From Mycobacterium shinjukuense (GTDB taxonomy: Bacteria > Actinomycetota > Actinomycetes > Mycobacteriales > Mycobacteriaceae): a DNA stretch of 64,000 nt. The stretch spans positions 1,984,001 through 2,048,000 of the forward strand of contig NZ_AP022575.1 in assembly GCF_010730055.1 (NCBI RefSeq), given 5' to 3'. Position numbers and translations under genes: made by a program. Positions 53,286-60,327 of the stretch are shown in pieces (within the stretch, counting starts at the first letter, position 1; every line of letters starts with the position of its first letter). Below the pieces are notes generated by a model. That model did not search any database, was not told the origin of the DNA, and saw only the letters and a program-made list of their open reading frames with translations.

Positions 53286-53303
53286 GCCGGCCGGCCGGGA
53301 GCC

Positions 53304-53786
53304 CTACAGCTCCATCTCGATATGGGCGTCGGGCTCCCCGCCGGCGTCGGTGAACGCCGTCAGGGCACGCACCAGCCCTTGGCGTTCCGGCTGCGGCATC
53401 CGCGCGACAATCCGCGCGATTTCGCTGCGCCGGTAGGCGGTGACTTGCCGGACGACCTCCCGTCCCCGCTTGGTGAGCGCGGCCAGCAGCTCCCGCCGCG
53501 AGGTCGGGTGGGGCAAGCGGTCGATCAATCCCGCGCTGACCAGCCGGTCCACCATCCGGCCGGTCGCCGAGGGTTGCACGCCGAGCAAGCTGGCCAGGGT
53601 GGCCAGGTTGATCGGACCACGAGTGGACAAGATCACCAGTGTTCGAAACTGCGGGATGGTGATCGAATCATCTACCCGCGCAATGGAATTAGCCGAAATA
53701 CCGACCAACAACCGAGACGCCGTCAGCAACGCATCGGTGATCGCATCCAACGACTCCTCGGCGGTCGTTACGTGTTCCGTTGCCAT
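53304..53786 (-). CDS. MarR-family regulator (Rv1404-like)
   Basis: A 160-residue winged-helix regulator. The wHTH region reads INLATLASLLGVQPSATGRMVDRLV (recognition helix in PSATGRMVDRL), followed by the wing RLPHPTSRRELLAALTKRG. It lies between two paralogous methyltransferase genes and is divergent from the second. A TACACT box on the - strand (53810-53815) is a plausible -10 with a ~17-nt leader. It is likely to repress itself and both methyltransferases. Confidence 0.9.
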   Translation of the reverse strand: MATEHVTTAEESLDAITDALLTASRLLVGISANSIARVDDSITIPQFRTLVILSTRGPINLATLASLLGVQPSATGRMVDRLVSAGLIDRLPHPTSRRELLAALTKRGREVVRQVTAYRRSEIARIVARMPQPERQGLVRALTAFTDAGGEPDAHIEMEL

Positions 53787-53809
53787 CCTCGCCCCCTTGC
53801 CCGGTCAAG

Positions 53810-53880
53810 AGTGTAACAACATCCTACAATCGTAAACAGTGATTATTTCTTATCTATATAGTTGCTAGCGGACATGATTG
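53810..53880. promoter_or_regulatory. Divergent control region, marR (-) and methyltransferase 2 (+)
   Basis: AT-rich DNA between the divergent genes contains TACACT (53810-53815, - strand) and CTAGCGGACATGATTG (53865-53880). The latter is the partner of the motif at 52365-52380, in the same orientation relative to its methyltransferase. The pairing of two paralogues with the same upstream word supports a shared operator. Confidence 0.5.
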
Positions 53881-53923
53881 GGCGCGAGCTCAGCCTTTCC
53901 CTCCTTCCCCGCAGGAGATTCCG

Positions 53924-54748
53924 ATGGCTATCGACATTACCGTCACCAAGCGCGACGCCCCGGCAACCACGCATCGGGACATGTGGGCGTTGGGCGACTA
54001 CGCCGCCTTCGCCGACGAAATTTTGGCGCCGCTGGGCGCAATCTTGGTCTCCACGAGCGGCATTCGCCCCGGCGACCGGGTCCTTGACGTGGCCGCAGGC
54101 GCCGGCAACGTGGCGATCCCAGCGGCTCTGGCGGGGGCCCACGTCATCGCCAGTGACCTGACGCCGGAGCTGTTGCGCCGCGCCCAGGCGCGGGCGGCGG
54201 CCGACGGCCTGGAACTCGGCTGGCGGGAAGCCAACGCCGAGGCGCTACCGTTCGGCGCGGGCGAATTCGACGTGGTGCTCTCGGCGATCGGGGCGATGTT
54301 CGCCCCGCGCCATCAACGCACGGCCGACGAGCTGGCCCGGGTCTGTCGGCGTGGGGGCAAGATCAGCGTCTTGAGCTGGACCCCGGACGGTTTCTACGGT
54401 CGTCTGCTGTCCACCATCAGGCCGCACCGCCCGACGGTGCCGCCGGGAGCGCCGCACGAGGTGTGGTGGGGATGCGAAGACTATGTCAGTGAGCTGTTTC
54501 GCGACCACGTCACCGACATCCGCACGCAGCGGGGCCGGCTGACGGTGGATCGTTTCGGCTTGCCCGAGGAATGCCGCGACTACTTCAAGGCCTGCTACGG
54601 CCCGGTGATCAACGCCTACCGCAACGTCTCCGGTGACCCCGAGCTGGTCGCCACCCTCGATGCCGAGCTCACCGAACTGTGCCGCGAGTATCTCGGCGGC
54701 GGCGTGATGGAGTGGGAATACCTGATTTTCACCGCCCGCAAGGGCTGA
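53924..54748 (+). CDS. SAM-dependent methyltransferase 2 (Rv1403c-like)
   Basis: A 274-residue class I methyltransferase, similar throughout to the protein at 52461. Motif I is DRVLDVAAGAGNVAIPAA; other blocks are ASDLTPELLRRAQARAAADG, EANAEALPFGAGEFDVVLSA and VCRRGGKISVLSWTPDGFYG. The ATG follows GCAGGAGA at good spacing. Equal length and flanking arrangement show a gene duplication around the MarR regulator. The substrate is unknown. Confidence 0.88.
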   Translation: MAIDITVTKRDAPATTHRDMWALGDYAAFADEILAPLGAILVSTSGIRPGDRVLDVAAGAGNVAIPAALAGAHVIASDLTPELLRRAQARAAADGLELGWREANAEALPFGAGEFDVVLSAIGAMFAPRHQRTADELARVCRRGGKISVLSWTPDGFYGRLLSTIRPHRPTVPPGAPHEVWWGCEDYVSELFRDHVTDIRTQRGRLTVDRFGLPEECRDYFKACYGPVINAYRNVSGDPELVATLDAELTELCREYLGGGVMEWEYLIFTARKG

Positions 54749-54756
54749 GGTGGCGC

Positions 54757-56769
54757 TCACCCGATGTGCAGCGGGTCGATCTGCACCCGGACCGGTTCCT
54801 GGGTCTGACGCGCGCTGAGCACGCTGACGCCGCGCCGCAGACTGGCCGCCAACCGCAGGCCCTGCTGGTGGCGGACGCGCACCAGCATCCTGATCACCAC
54901 GGCCGGGCTGCCCGCCGGGCGCCGGACACCGGGCGGTAGCTCGACAGGGCCGAGCAGGTCGGCGCCGTCGGGTAACTCGGCCTGGTCAAGCAGCGCGGTC
55001 ACCGCCTCGGCGGTGCCATCGAGGGCCGCGATGTGCACGCTCGGCGGCAGGCCGACCTCGGTTCGGGCCGCCAGTTCGGCCTCCGCGTGACCCACCGGAT
55101 CCCACCGGATCAGCGACTGCACCGTCGGGATGGAGGATTCGGCGACCACCGCCACCACCCCATCGTCTCGGTGCGAACGCACCAGTGCGGCCGCGGCCAT
55201 CCAGCGCGCCAGGGCATCCTCGGCCGCCCGCAAGTCCTGCCGACCCAGCAGCGCCCAGGTGTCCAGAAGCAGCGCCGCACCGTATCCGCCCACCGCCCGG
55301 GGTTCGGCGCCGGGGGTGGCGACCACCAGGGCCGGGCGGGCGGCCACCTCCGCCACGATGGCGTCGCCCGCCGAGGTGATCACCGGCGTGCCGGCAAAGG
55401 CCCGGCCGAGCTCTTCGGCGGTGCGCCGGGCCCCGACCACCGCGGCGCGTACCGCGTCCGACCCGCAGCGCGCGCACCGCAGCGTGGGCTCGAACCGGCC
55501 GCACCAGCGGCACACCGTGGCCGGCACACCACGCTCACTCAGCGACAACGGGCCCGTGCAGTGCCGGCAGCGAGCGATCGCGCGGCAGCTCCCGCACGCC
55601 AGCGACGGCACGTAGCCGCGCCGCGGCACCTGCACCAGCACCGGTGTTCCGGCCGCCAACGCCGAGCGCGCGGCGCGCAGCGCCATGGACGGAAGGCGCG
55701 CGGTGCGCGCGGCCGGGTCGCGTTCGTCGTCGTATCCGCGGTCGTCGAGGGAGACGACCCGCGGAGCGCGGGCGCGAACCATCGACCGCGCGGCGACCAC
55801 GTCGTGCGCCCATCCGCTGCGCACCAACGCGTGGGCTTCGGCGGTGCGGGCGTAGCCGCCGATCAGGGCGGCGCACCGGGCCTGGTGCGCGCGCAGCAGC
55901 GCGACCTCCCGGGCGTGCGGATAGGGCGCGCGCGGCTCGGCCAGGCTGTCGTCGCCGTCGGACCAGACCATGACCAGCCCCAGATCGCTCAGCGGCGTGA
56001 ACACCGCGCTGCGGGTACCGATCACCAGCCGCGCGCTGCCCCGCAGCGCCGCCAGCCACCGCCGGTAGCGGGCGGCCGGTCCCAGGCCGGCCGACAATGC
56101 CACCGCATGGTGCTCGTCGATGCGGGCCGCGGCGGCCCGCCACAGCGTGGCCAGATCCCGCTGGTCGGGCACGATGGCCAATACCGTGCGCCCGGCCCGG
56201 ATGGTTTGCGCGGCGGCCTCGGCAAACCGGTCCGCCCACCGTTCGCCGGGGAGCGCCTGCCAGACCGCCCGGGCGGCCCGCGATTCGGCGAGGGCGGTCA
56301 GGAATTGCCCGCCGCGGCCGTAGGCCTGCCAGCCCGACGGGTCGACCGGACCGACATCCGGGGGCGCGGGCATCGCCGTGACTTCCCGTTCCGCGCGGGC
56401 GTGCCGGGCCGGCACCGCCAGGCGCAACACGTCCGGCCGGGTGCCGGCGTAGCGCGCGGCCACCGCATCGACCAAGCGACGGATTTCGGGGGTGAGGACC
56501 GGTTCGGGCGACACCACGCGATCCAGCCGGCCCAGCGGCCCGGGGTGGTCGGTGTCATTGCGGCGTTCCAGCACGAATCCGTCCACCAGCCGGCCATGGA
56601 ACCGTACCCGCACCCGCACCCCGGGCTGGGCGTCGTCGGATTGCTCGGCGGACACCAGGTAGTCGAACTCACGGTCCAGGTGCGGCACCGACAGCATCGG
56701 CAGCACCCGCGCGATCGGCTCCACCTCGGCCGGGATACCGCGATCAGCGCGAGATACGTTTCCAGACAA
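54757..56769 (-). CDS. priA: Primosomal protein N' (PriA-like, helicase motifs degenerate)
   Basis: A 670-residue actinobacterial PriA. The N-terminal DNA-binding domain begins VLPMLSVPHLDREFDYLVS and the zinc-binding insert is present (CGSCRAIARCRHC, CRWCGRFEPTLRCARCGSD). The ATPase motifs are missing: no GxGKT Walker A is seen, and where the DEAH box is expected the sequence reads VMVWSDGDDSLAEPRA. The start appears to be TTG 56769, which overlaps the end of the upstream membrane-protein gene by 26 bp; a later GTG (VEPIARVLP) is possible. It probably acts in replication restart as a DNA-binding scaffold without helicase activity. Confidence 0.9.
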   Translation of the reverse strand: MSGNVSRADRGIPAEVEPIARVLPMLSVPHLDREFDYLVSAEQSDDAQPGVRVRVRFHGRLVDGFVLERRNDTDHPGPLGRLDRVVSPEPVLTPEIRRLVDAVAARYAGTRPDVLRLAVPARHARAEREVTAMPAPPDVGPVDPSGWQAYGRGGQFLTALAESRAARAVWQALPGERWADRFAEAAAQTIRAGRTVLAIVPDQRDLATLWRAAAARIDEHHAVALSAGLGPAARYRRWLAALRGSARLVIGTRSAVFTPLSDLGLVMVWSDGDDSLAEPRAPYPHAREVALLRAHQARCAALIGGYARTAEAHALVRSGWAHDVVAARSMVRARAPRVVSLDDRGYDDERDPAARTARLPSMALRAARSALAAGTPVLVQVPRRGYVPSLACGSCRAIARCRHCTGPLSLSERGVPATVCRWCGRFEPTLRCARCGSDAVRAAVVGARRTAEELGRAFAGTPVITSAGDAIVAEVAARPALVVATPGAEPRAVGGYGAALLLDTWALLGRQDLRAAEDALARWMAAAALVRSHRDDGVVAVVAESSIPTVQSLIRWDPVGHAEAELAARTEVGLPPSVHIAALDGTAEAVTALLDQAELPDGADLLGPVELPPGVRRPAGSPAVVIRMLVRVRHQQGLRLAASLRRGVSVLSARQTQEPVRVQIDPLHIG

Positions 56770-57490
56770 TGGTGTTCGCTGGGTCGTCCGCGGGGTTGTC
56801 GCGGCCGAAGAAGAAGCCGGCGGTGATCAGCACTTCGGCCGCGGCGTATGACCACCAGATCGGCACCGCCAGGGCCTCGCTGCCCAGGATGAACCGGCCG
56901 ATGGCGATCATCGAGTCCGACGCGGCGAAACAGACCGCCCCGACGGCGGTCCAAATCGTCGGCAATCGCGCCAACAGGGCCGCGCACACCATGGCGGCCA
57001 GCACCACAATGTAGACCGTCACCGGAACCGTCAGCCTGTCCTCGCCCAGGTGGGGCCAAAACCAGGTCAGCAACGCCAGGGACGCCAGGCACATCAGGAC
57101 GGCGGCACCGACGCGCACTCGCGTAGGGGACGCCAGCGGCAGCATCGCGCCCAGAAAGCACAAGTGCGCCACCAAGAATGAGCCCAGCCCGAAGACAAAG
57201 GACGGTGTCCACCAAGGGATCGCCAGTAGCCAGTCACCGGACGCCGAGAACAGCAGCGCCGCCGCCAACCAGCGCCGTTCCCGGGCGATGGGGTGAGCGA
57301 CCGCGGCGAGCGCCAGCAGCGCCGCCATCGACGCCTTGAACGCCGGCTGCAGGACCCAGTGTCCGGTCAGCTCCGAGCCGGGCGGGTGGTGCAGCGCGAT
57401 CACGGTTAAATACCCGCCGTAGGCCAAGCCGGCCCAGCCGCCCAGCACCCAGAAAACGGCCACCAGCCGGCGTGCGTACGGTGTCTGCAT
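56744..57490 (-). CDS. TMEM86/YhhN-like membrane protein (Rv1401-like)
   Basis: A 248-residue protein with about eight hydrophobic segments (LVAVFWVLGGWAGLAYGGYL, LGSFLVAHLCFLGAMLPLA, and others). The family blocks are FSASGDWLLAIPW and FAASDSMIAIGRF, as in lysoplasmalogenase-like YhhN/TMEM86 proteins; the paired Asp residues are conserved in that family. Hydrolase activity is inferred from family only. ATG 57490 shares a CATG with the start of divergent lipI, and the 3' end overlaps priA. Confidence 0.82.
   Translation of the reverse strand: MQTPYARRLVAVFWVLGGWAGLAYGGYLTVIALHHPPGSELTGHWVLQPAFKASMAALLALAAVAHPIARERRWLAAALLFSASGDWLLAIPWWTPSFVFGLGSFLVAHLCFLGAMLPLASPTRVRVGAAVLMCLASLALLTWFWPHLGEDRLTVPVTVYIVVLAAMVCAALLARLPTIWTAVGAVCFAASDSMIAIGRFILGSEALAVPIWWSYAAAEVLITAGFFFGRDNPADDPANTIVWKRISR
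57477..57482 (+). promoter_or_regulatory. Leaderless promoter -10 box for lipI
   Basis: TACGGT (TANNNT) ends 6 nt before the lipI ATG at 57489, as in leaderless promoters. It lies within the first codons of the divergent membrane-protein gene, so the two genes cannot have separate 5' leaders of any length on this side. Confidence 0.5.
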
Positions 57491-58448
57491 GCCGAGTTTG
57501 GACAGCACCGCCGACGAGAAACCCGCTATCGACCCCATTCTGCTGAAGGTACTGGATGCGGTTCCGTTTCGGCTATCAACCGAGGACGGCATCGACGCGG
57601 CTCGCCAGCGGTTGCGCGCGCTGCCGCGCCGGCCGGTGCATCCCGGGTTGCGGGTCGAAGATCGGTCGGTCGACGGGCCGGCGGGCGCTCTCGGCATCCG
57701 GATCTATTGGCCGCCAGACGATCTCGGCGGCGCGCCGCCGGTGGTGATGTACTTCCATGGCGGCGGATTCGTGATGGGCGACCTGGACACCCACGACGGC
57801 ACCTGCCGCCACCATGCCGTCGGCGCCGACGCCATCGTGGTGTCCGTCGAGTACCGACTGGCACCCGAGCACCCGTACCCCGCCGCCGTCGAAGACGCTT
57901 GGGCCGCAACGCTATGGGTCGCCGAGCAGTGCGCGGAGCTTGGGGCCGACCCCGCTAGGATGGCCGTCGCCGGAGACTCGGCGGGCGGCACCATCGCCGC
58001 GGTGATGGCGCAGCGAGCCCGCGACAGTGCCGGACCGGCTTTGGCCTTTCAGCTACTGTGGTATCCCTCCACGATGTGGGACCCTTCGCTGCCGTCGTTT
58101 GCCGAGAACGCCGCCGCACCGATCCTGGACACCAAGGCCATTGCGGCGTTTTCCCGTTGGTACGCAGGCGAAATCGACCTGTCGGACCCGCCGCCGGCAC
58201 TGGCGCCGGGCCGGGCCGAGAACCTCGCTGGCCTGCCGCCCGCCCATATCGGCGTTGCCGGTCATGATCCGCTGCGCGATGACGGCATCCGCTACGGTGA
58301 GCTGCTGGCCGCCGCCGGCGTGCCCGTGCAGGTGCACAACGCCGACACGATGGTGCACGGCTACCTCGGCTACGCCGGGGTGGTGCCCGCCGCCACCGCC
58401 GCGCTGGATCGCGGGCTGGCGGCGTTGCGCGCCGCGCTGCACGGCTGA
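57489..58448 (+). CDS. lipI: Hormone-sensitive-lipase-family esterase LipI
   Basis: A 319-residue HSL-family (bacterial family IV) carboxylesterase. The oxyanion motif is MYFHGGGFVMGDLD, the nucleophile elbow VAGDSAGGTIAAV, the acid in GHDPLRDDGI and the histidine in TMVHGYLGYAG. A start MPSLDSTADEKPAIDP is shared with M. tuberculosis LipI. The gene begins on the same CATG as the divergent Rv1401-like gene. It is followed by a decayed paralogue (lipH). Confidence 0.93.
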   Translation: MPSLDSTADEKPAIDPILLKVLDAVPFRLSTEDGIDAARQRLRALPRRPVHPGLRVEDRSVDGPAGALGIRIYWPPDDLGGAPPVVMYFHGGGFVMGDLDTHDGTCRHHAVGADAIVVSVEYRLAPEHPYPAAVEDAWAATLWVAEQCAELGADPARMAVAGDSAGGTIAAVMAQRARDSAGPALAFQLLWYPSTMWDPSLPSFAENAAAPILDTKAIAAFSRWYAGEIDLSDPPPALAPGRAENLAGLPPAHIGVAGHDPLRDDGIRYGELLAAAGVPVQVHNADTMVHGYLGYAGVVPAATAALDRGLAALRAALHG

Positions 58449-58454
58449 CGTCCT

Positions 58455-59205
58455 TCGGTGCGTACCGTAGGTCCATCGCGGCCGACGGCGTCGAGGAGCG
58501 CACCGTCGGTCACGGCGAGCTCACCGACATCCCGGTCCGGATCTACTGGCCACCTGTCCCAGCCCGACGGGCCCCTACCAGTGGTCGTCTTCTACCACGG
58601 CGGCGGCTGGTGCCTCGGCGACTTGGATACCCACGACCACGTCGCCCGCGCCCATGCCGTCGGCGCGCAGGCCATCGTGGTGTCCATCGACTACCGGCTC
58701 GCGCCCGAGCATCCACACCCGGCCGGCGTCGCCAACAGCTGGGCGGCATTGCGGTGGGTCGGCGAGCATGCCGCGGAGCTGGGCGGGTGACCCGAACCGG
58801 ATTGCCGTCGCCGGTGATTCGGCGGGCGGCAACATCTCGGCGGTTATGGCGCAGCTGGCCCGCGATAACGGCGGACCGGCGCTGGCTTTCCAATTGTTGT
58901 GGTACCCGTCGTGTATCGGTGACCTGTCGCTGCCGTCACACCTGCCGGGGCTGGACATCAGCGACCACACGACGCTGCCCACCACCCTGGCCCCCGGTAA
59001 CGGTGACCTGTCCGCGTTGCCGCCCGCGTTCATCGGCACCGCCGAACACGACCCGCTGCGCGACGACGGGGCCCGCTATGCCGAGTTGCTGGGCACCGCG
59101 GGCGTTCCCGTCGAGTGGCGCAACAAGCCCAACATGGTGCACGGCTGTATCAATTTCGCCTTGGTGGTGCCCGCCGCGGCCGAGGCCGCCAACCGTGGGC
59201 TAGCC
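58455..59205 (+). pseudogene. lipH: Esterase LipH, decayed
   Basis: The gene reads in pieces: IAADGVE joined to ERTVGHGELTDIPVRIYWPP in one frame, then VVVFYHGGGWCLGDLDTHD to GEHAAELGG in a second (stop at 58787-58789), then NRIAVAGDSAGGNISAVMA to AAEAANRGLAL in a third. All catalytic motifs (HGGGW, GDSAGG, EHDPLRDDGA, MVHG) remain recognisable. Relative to LipH about 50 N-terminal residues are missing. A segment of ~24 residues before PGLDISDHT is also deleted, and there are two frameshifts. The C-terminus is cut where the 13E12-type sequence begins. Paralogue of lipI. Confidence 0.85.
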
Positions 59206-59243
59206 CTTTGCCCTAAACCGGTTCCGACCGGCTGGTGCTGGTT

Positions 59244-59570
59244 TCACGGGTCGTCATCGTCATCGTCGTTGTGCAGGAGTTTTTCGGGGTGAAAGTAACT
59301 GTTGGTGCGTGGCTGTCCGTGGTCGAGGTGGGCGGGGGGAATCCACTCGGTGGTGCCGTCTTTGCGTTTGCGGGTCCTCCAGCCCCCGCTGGTGACTAGT
59401 TTGTGGTGGGGGCCGCAGGCCTGGGCCAGGTCGTTGATATCGGTCTCCCGGCACTCGGAATAATCGGTCACATGGTGCACCTCGGTGAGATAGCCCGGCA
59501 CATCGCAATTGGGAAAGGAGCAGCCGCGGTCCTTGCGGCGGATGTTCAGGTGGTGCGCTTCATTTGGTCA
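59244..59570 (-). pseudogene. REP13E12-type HNH protein, C-terminal part cut by the phage element
   Basis: The - strand encodes the HNH end of a 13E12-family protein: NIRRKDRGCSFPNCDVPGYL, TEVHHVTDYSECRETDINDL, ACGPHHKLVTSGGW, ending in an Asp-rich tail. Read further upstream, the frame meets TGA (59568-59570) and the DUF222 part is absent. Homology therefore stops somewhere about 59540-59570, exactly where the phage-like genes start. phiRv1 of M. tuberculosis is known to integrate in REP13E12 copies, so this is probably one half of the split target gene, with the other half beyond the right edge. Confidence 0.8.
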
Positions 59571-59575
59571 CGGCA
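59535..59575. mobile_element. Probable attachment-site junction (attL) of the phiRv1-like element
   Basis: Host HNH coding sequence is continuous up to about 59540 and phage genes begin at 59605. The joint must lie between. A serine integrase of the phiRv1 type would leave only a short core repeat here, which cannot be identified without the other end. The bounds are approximate. Confidence 0.5.
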
Positions 59576-59604
59576 TTTACGGAGGGAAGAGGGCGACTCA
59601 CCCC

Positions 59605-59784
59605 ATGATTACCGACAACATCCCAACACAGTCCGCCGCCACCACCGGCGGCGACCCGCAGCACATCATCGAGATCACCTTCGACCGCGGCACCATGACC
59701 TTGGCCGACGCCGTCCGCGAGCTGGCCGCCGAGCTGCTCGGCGCCGCCGACGGCCTCGACGACGAAAGCGGTGAACCGCGATGA
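59605..59784 (+). CDS. Small phage protein 1 (unknown)
   Basis: A 59-residue acidic protein (MITDNIPTQSAATTGGDP at the start, MTLADAVRELAAELLGAADG in the middle). No family is recognised. It is the first of three genes with overlapping stop/start codons at the left end of the phage element; its TGA overlaps the next ATG (ATGA at 59781). A start at 59605 is chosen because the preceding DNA belongs to the junction. Confidence 0.65.
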   Translation: MITDNIPTQSAATTGGDPQHIIEITFDRGTMTLADAVRELAAELLGAADGLDDESGEPR

Positions 59785-59960
59785 CCGCCCCCAGGGTTCG
59801 CGCCGTCACCATCGGCAACGGGTTCGCCGTGCGCGGTGTGCTGTTGGCCGGCCGCGAGGAGCTGTGGGTCGGCCCGCTGCGGCCCGCTGACCAGCATGAG
59901 CGGGCCCTATACGACGCCCACCAGGAGGCCGGCCGCCGCGGCTGGGAGGTGGCGCGATGA
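59781..59960 (+). CDS. Small phage protein 2 (unknown)
   Basis: A 59-residue protein beginning MTAPRVRAVTIGNGFAVRGV and ending GRRGWEVAR. It overlaps both neighbours by 4 nt. The sequence suggests a compact beta-rich fold followed by a helix (DQHERALYDAHQEAG); no family is recognised. Overlapping frames on both sides support real coding. Confidence 0.65.
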   Translation: MTAPRVRAVTIGNGFAVRGVLLAGREELWVGPLRPADQHERALYDAHQEAGRRGWEVAR

Positions 59961-60202
59961 GCCCCCGCCTGGTGAAAGTCACCGGCCTGGCGCCCGTCGA
60001 GCGCGCCGTCTGTTACCGCAGCCGGGTGGCCGCAACAATCCGGCCATGGTTCCCGGACGCGCCGACAGAAGTCCGCGAGGCCATCGTGAAGCTGCAAACC
60101 GCATTAGATCGCGACGAATACTCCGGCGACATCGAAGCGTTCTTGCGGGTGGCGGTCGAACCGCTCGAACCCGCCGACGAGCCCGGCGAGCTCGACGAAT
60201 AG
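59957..60202 (+). CDS. Small phage protein 3 (unknown)
   Basis: An 81-residue protein (MSPRLVKVTGLAPVERAVCY, then PTEVREAIVKLQTALDRDEY, acidic C-terminus PADEPGELDE). It is the last of the three coupled + strand genes, followed 29 bp later by the terminator hairpin. No known domain is seen. Its place corresponds to the left-end genes of phiRv1. Confidence 0.7.
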   Translation: MSPRLVKVTGLAPVERAVCYRSRVAATIRPWFPDAPTEVREAIVKLQTALDRDEYSGDIEAFLRVAVEPLEPADEPGELDE

Positions 60203-60231
60203 CAGCCAAGCGCCGCAACCGGAAAAAGGAA

Positions 60232-60268
60232 GCGCCGCCCCCCAGCCTTGAGGGCTGGGGGGCGGCGC
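60232..60268. terminator. Perfect bidirectional intrinsic terminator
   Basis: Arms of 16 bp pair without a mismatch (60232-60247 with 60253-60268) around the loop ttgag. A short T run follows on the + strand (tttt at 60271-60274), and an A run precedes it (aaaaa at 60223-60227), which is a T run for the - strand. It separates the convergent left-end genes and the capsid operon and can stop both. Confidence 0.92.
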
Positions 60269-60327
60269 CTTTTCTGCGGCGCAGGCGACCCGGCACCCCT
60301 AAGCAGAGGCCGCCCACGCCTGGCCTC

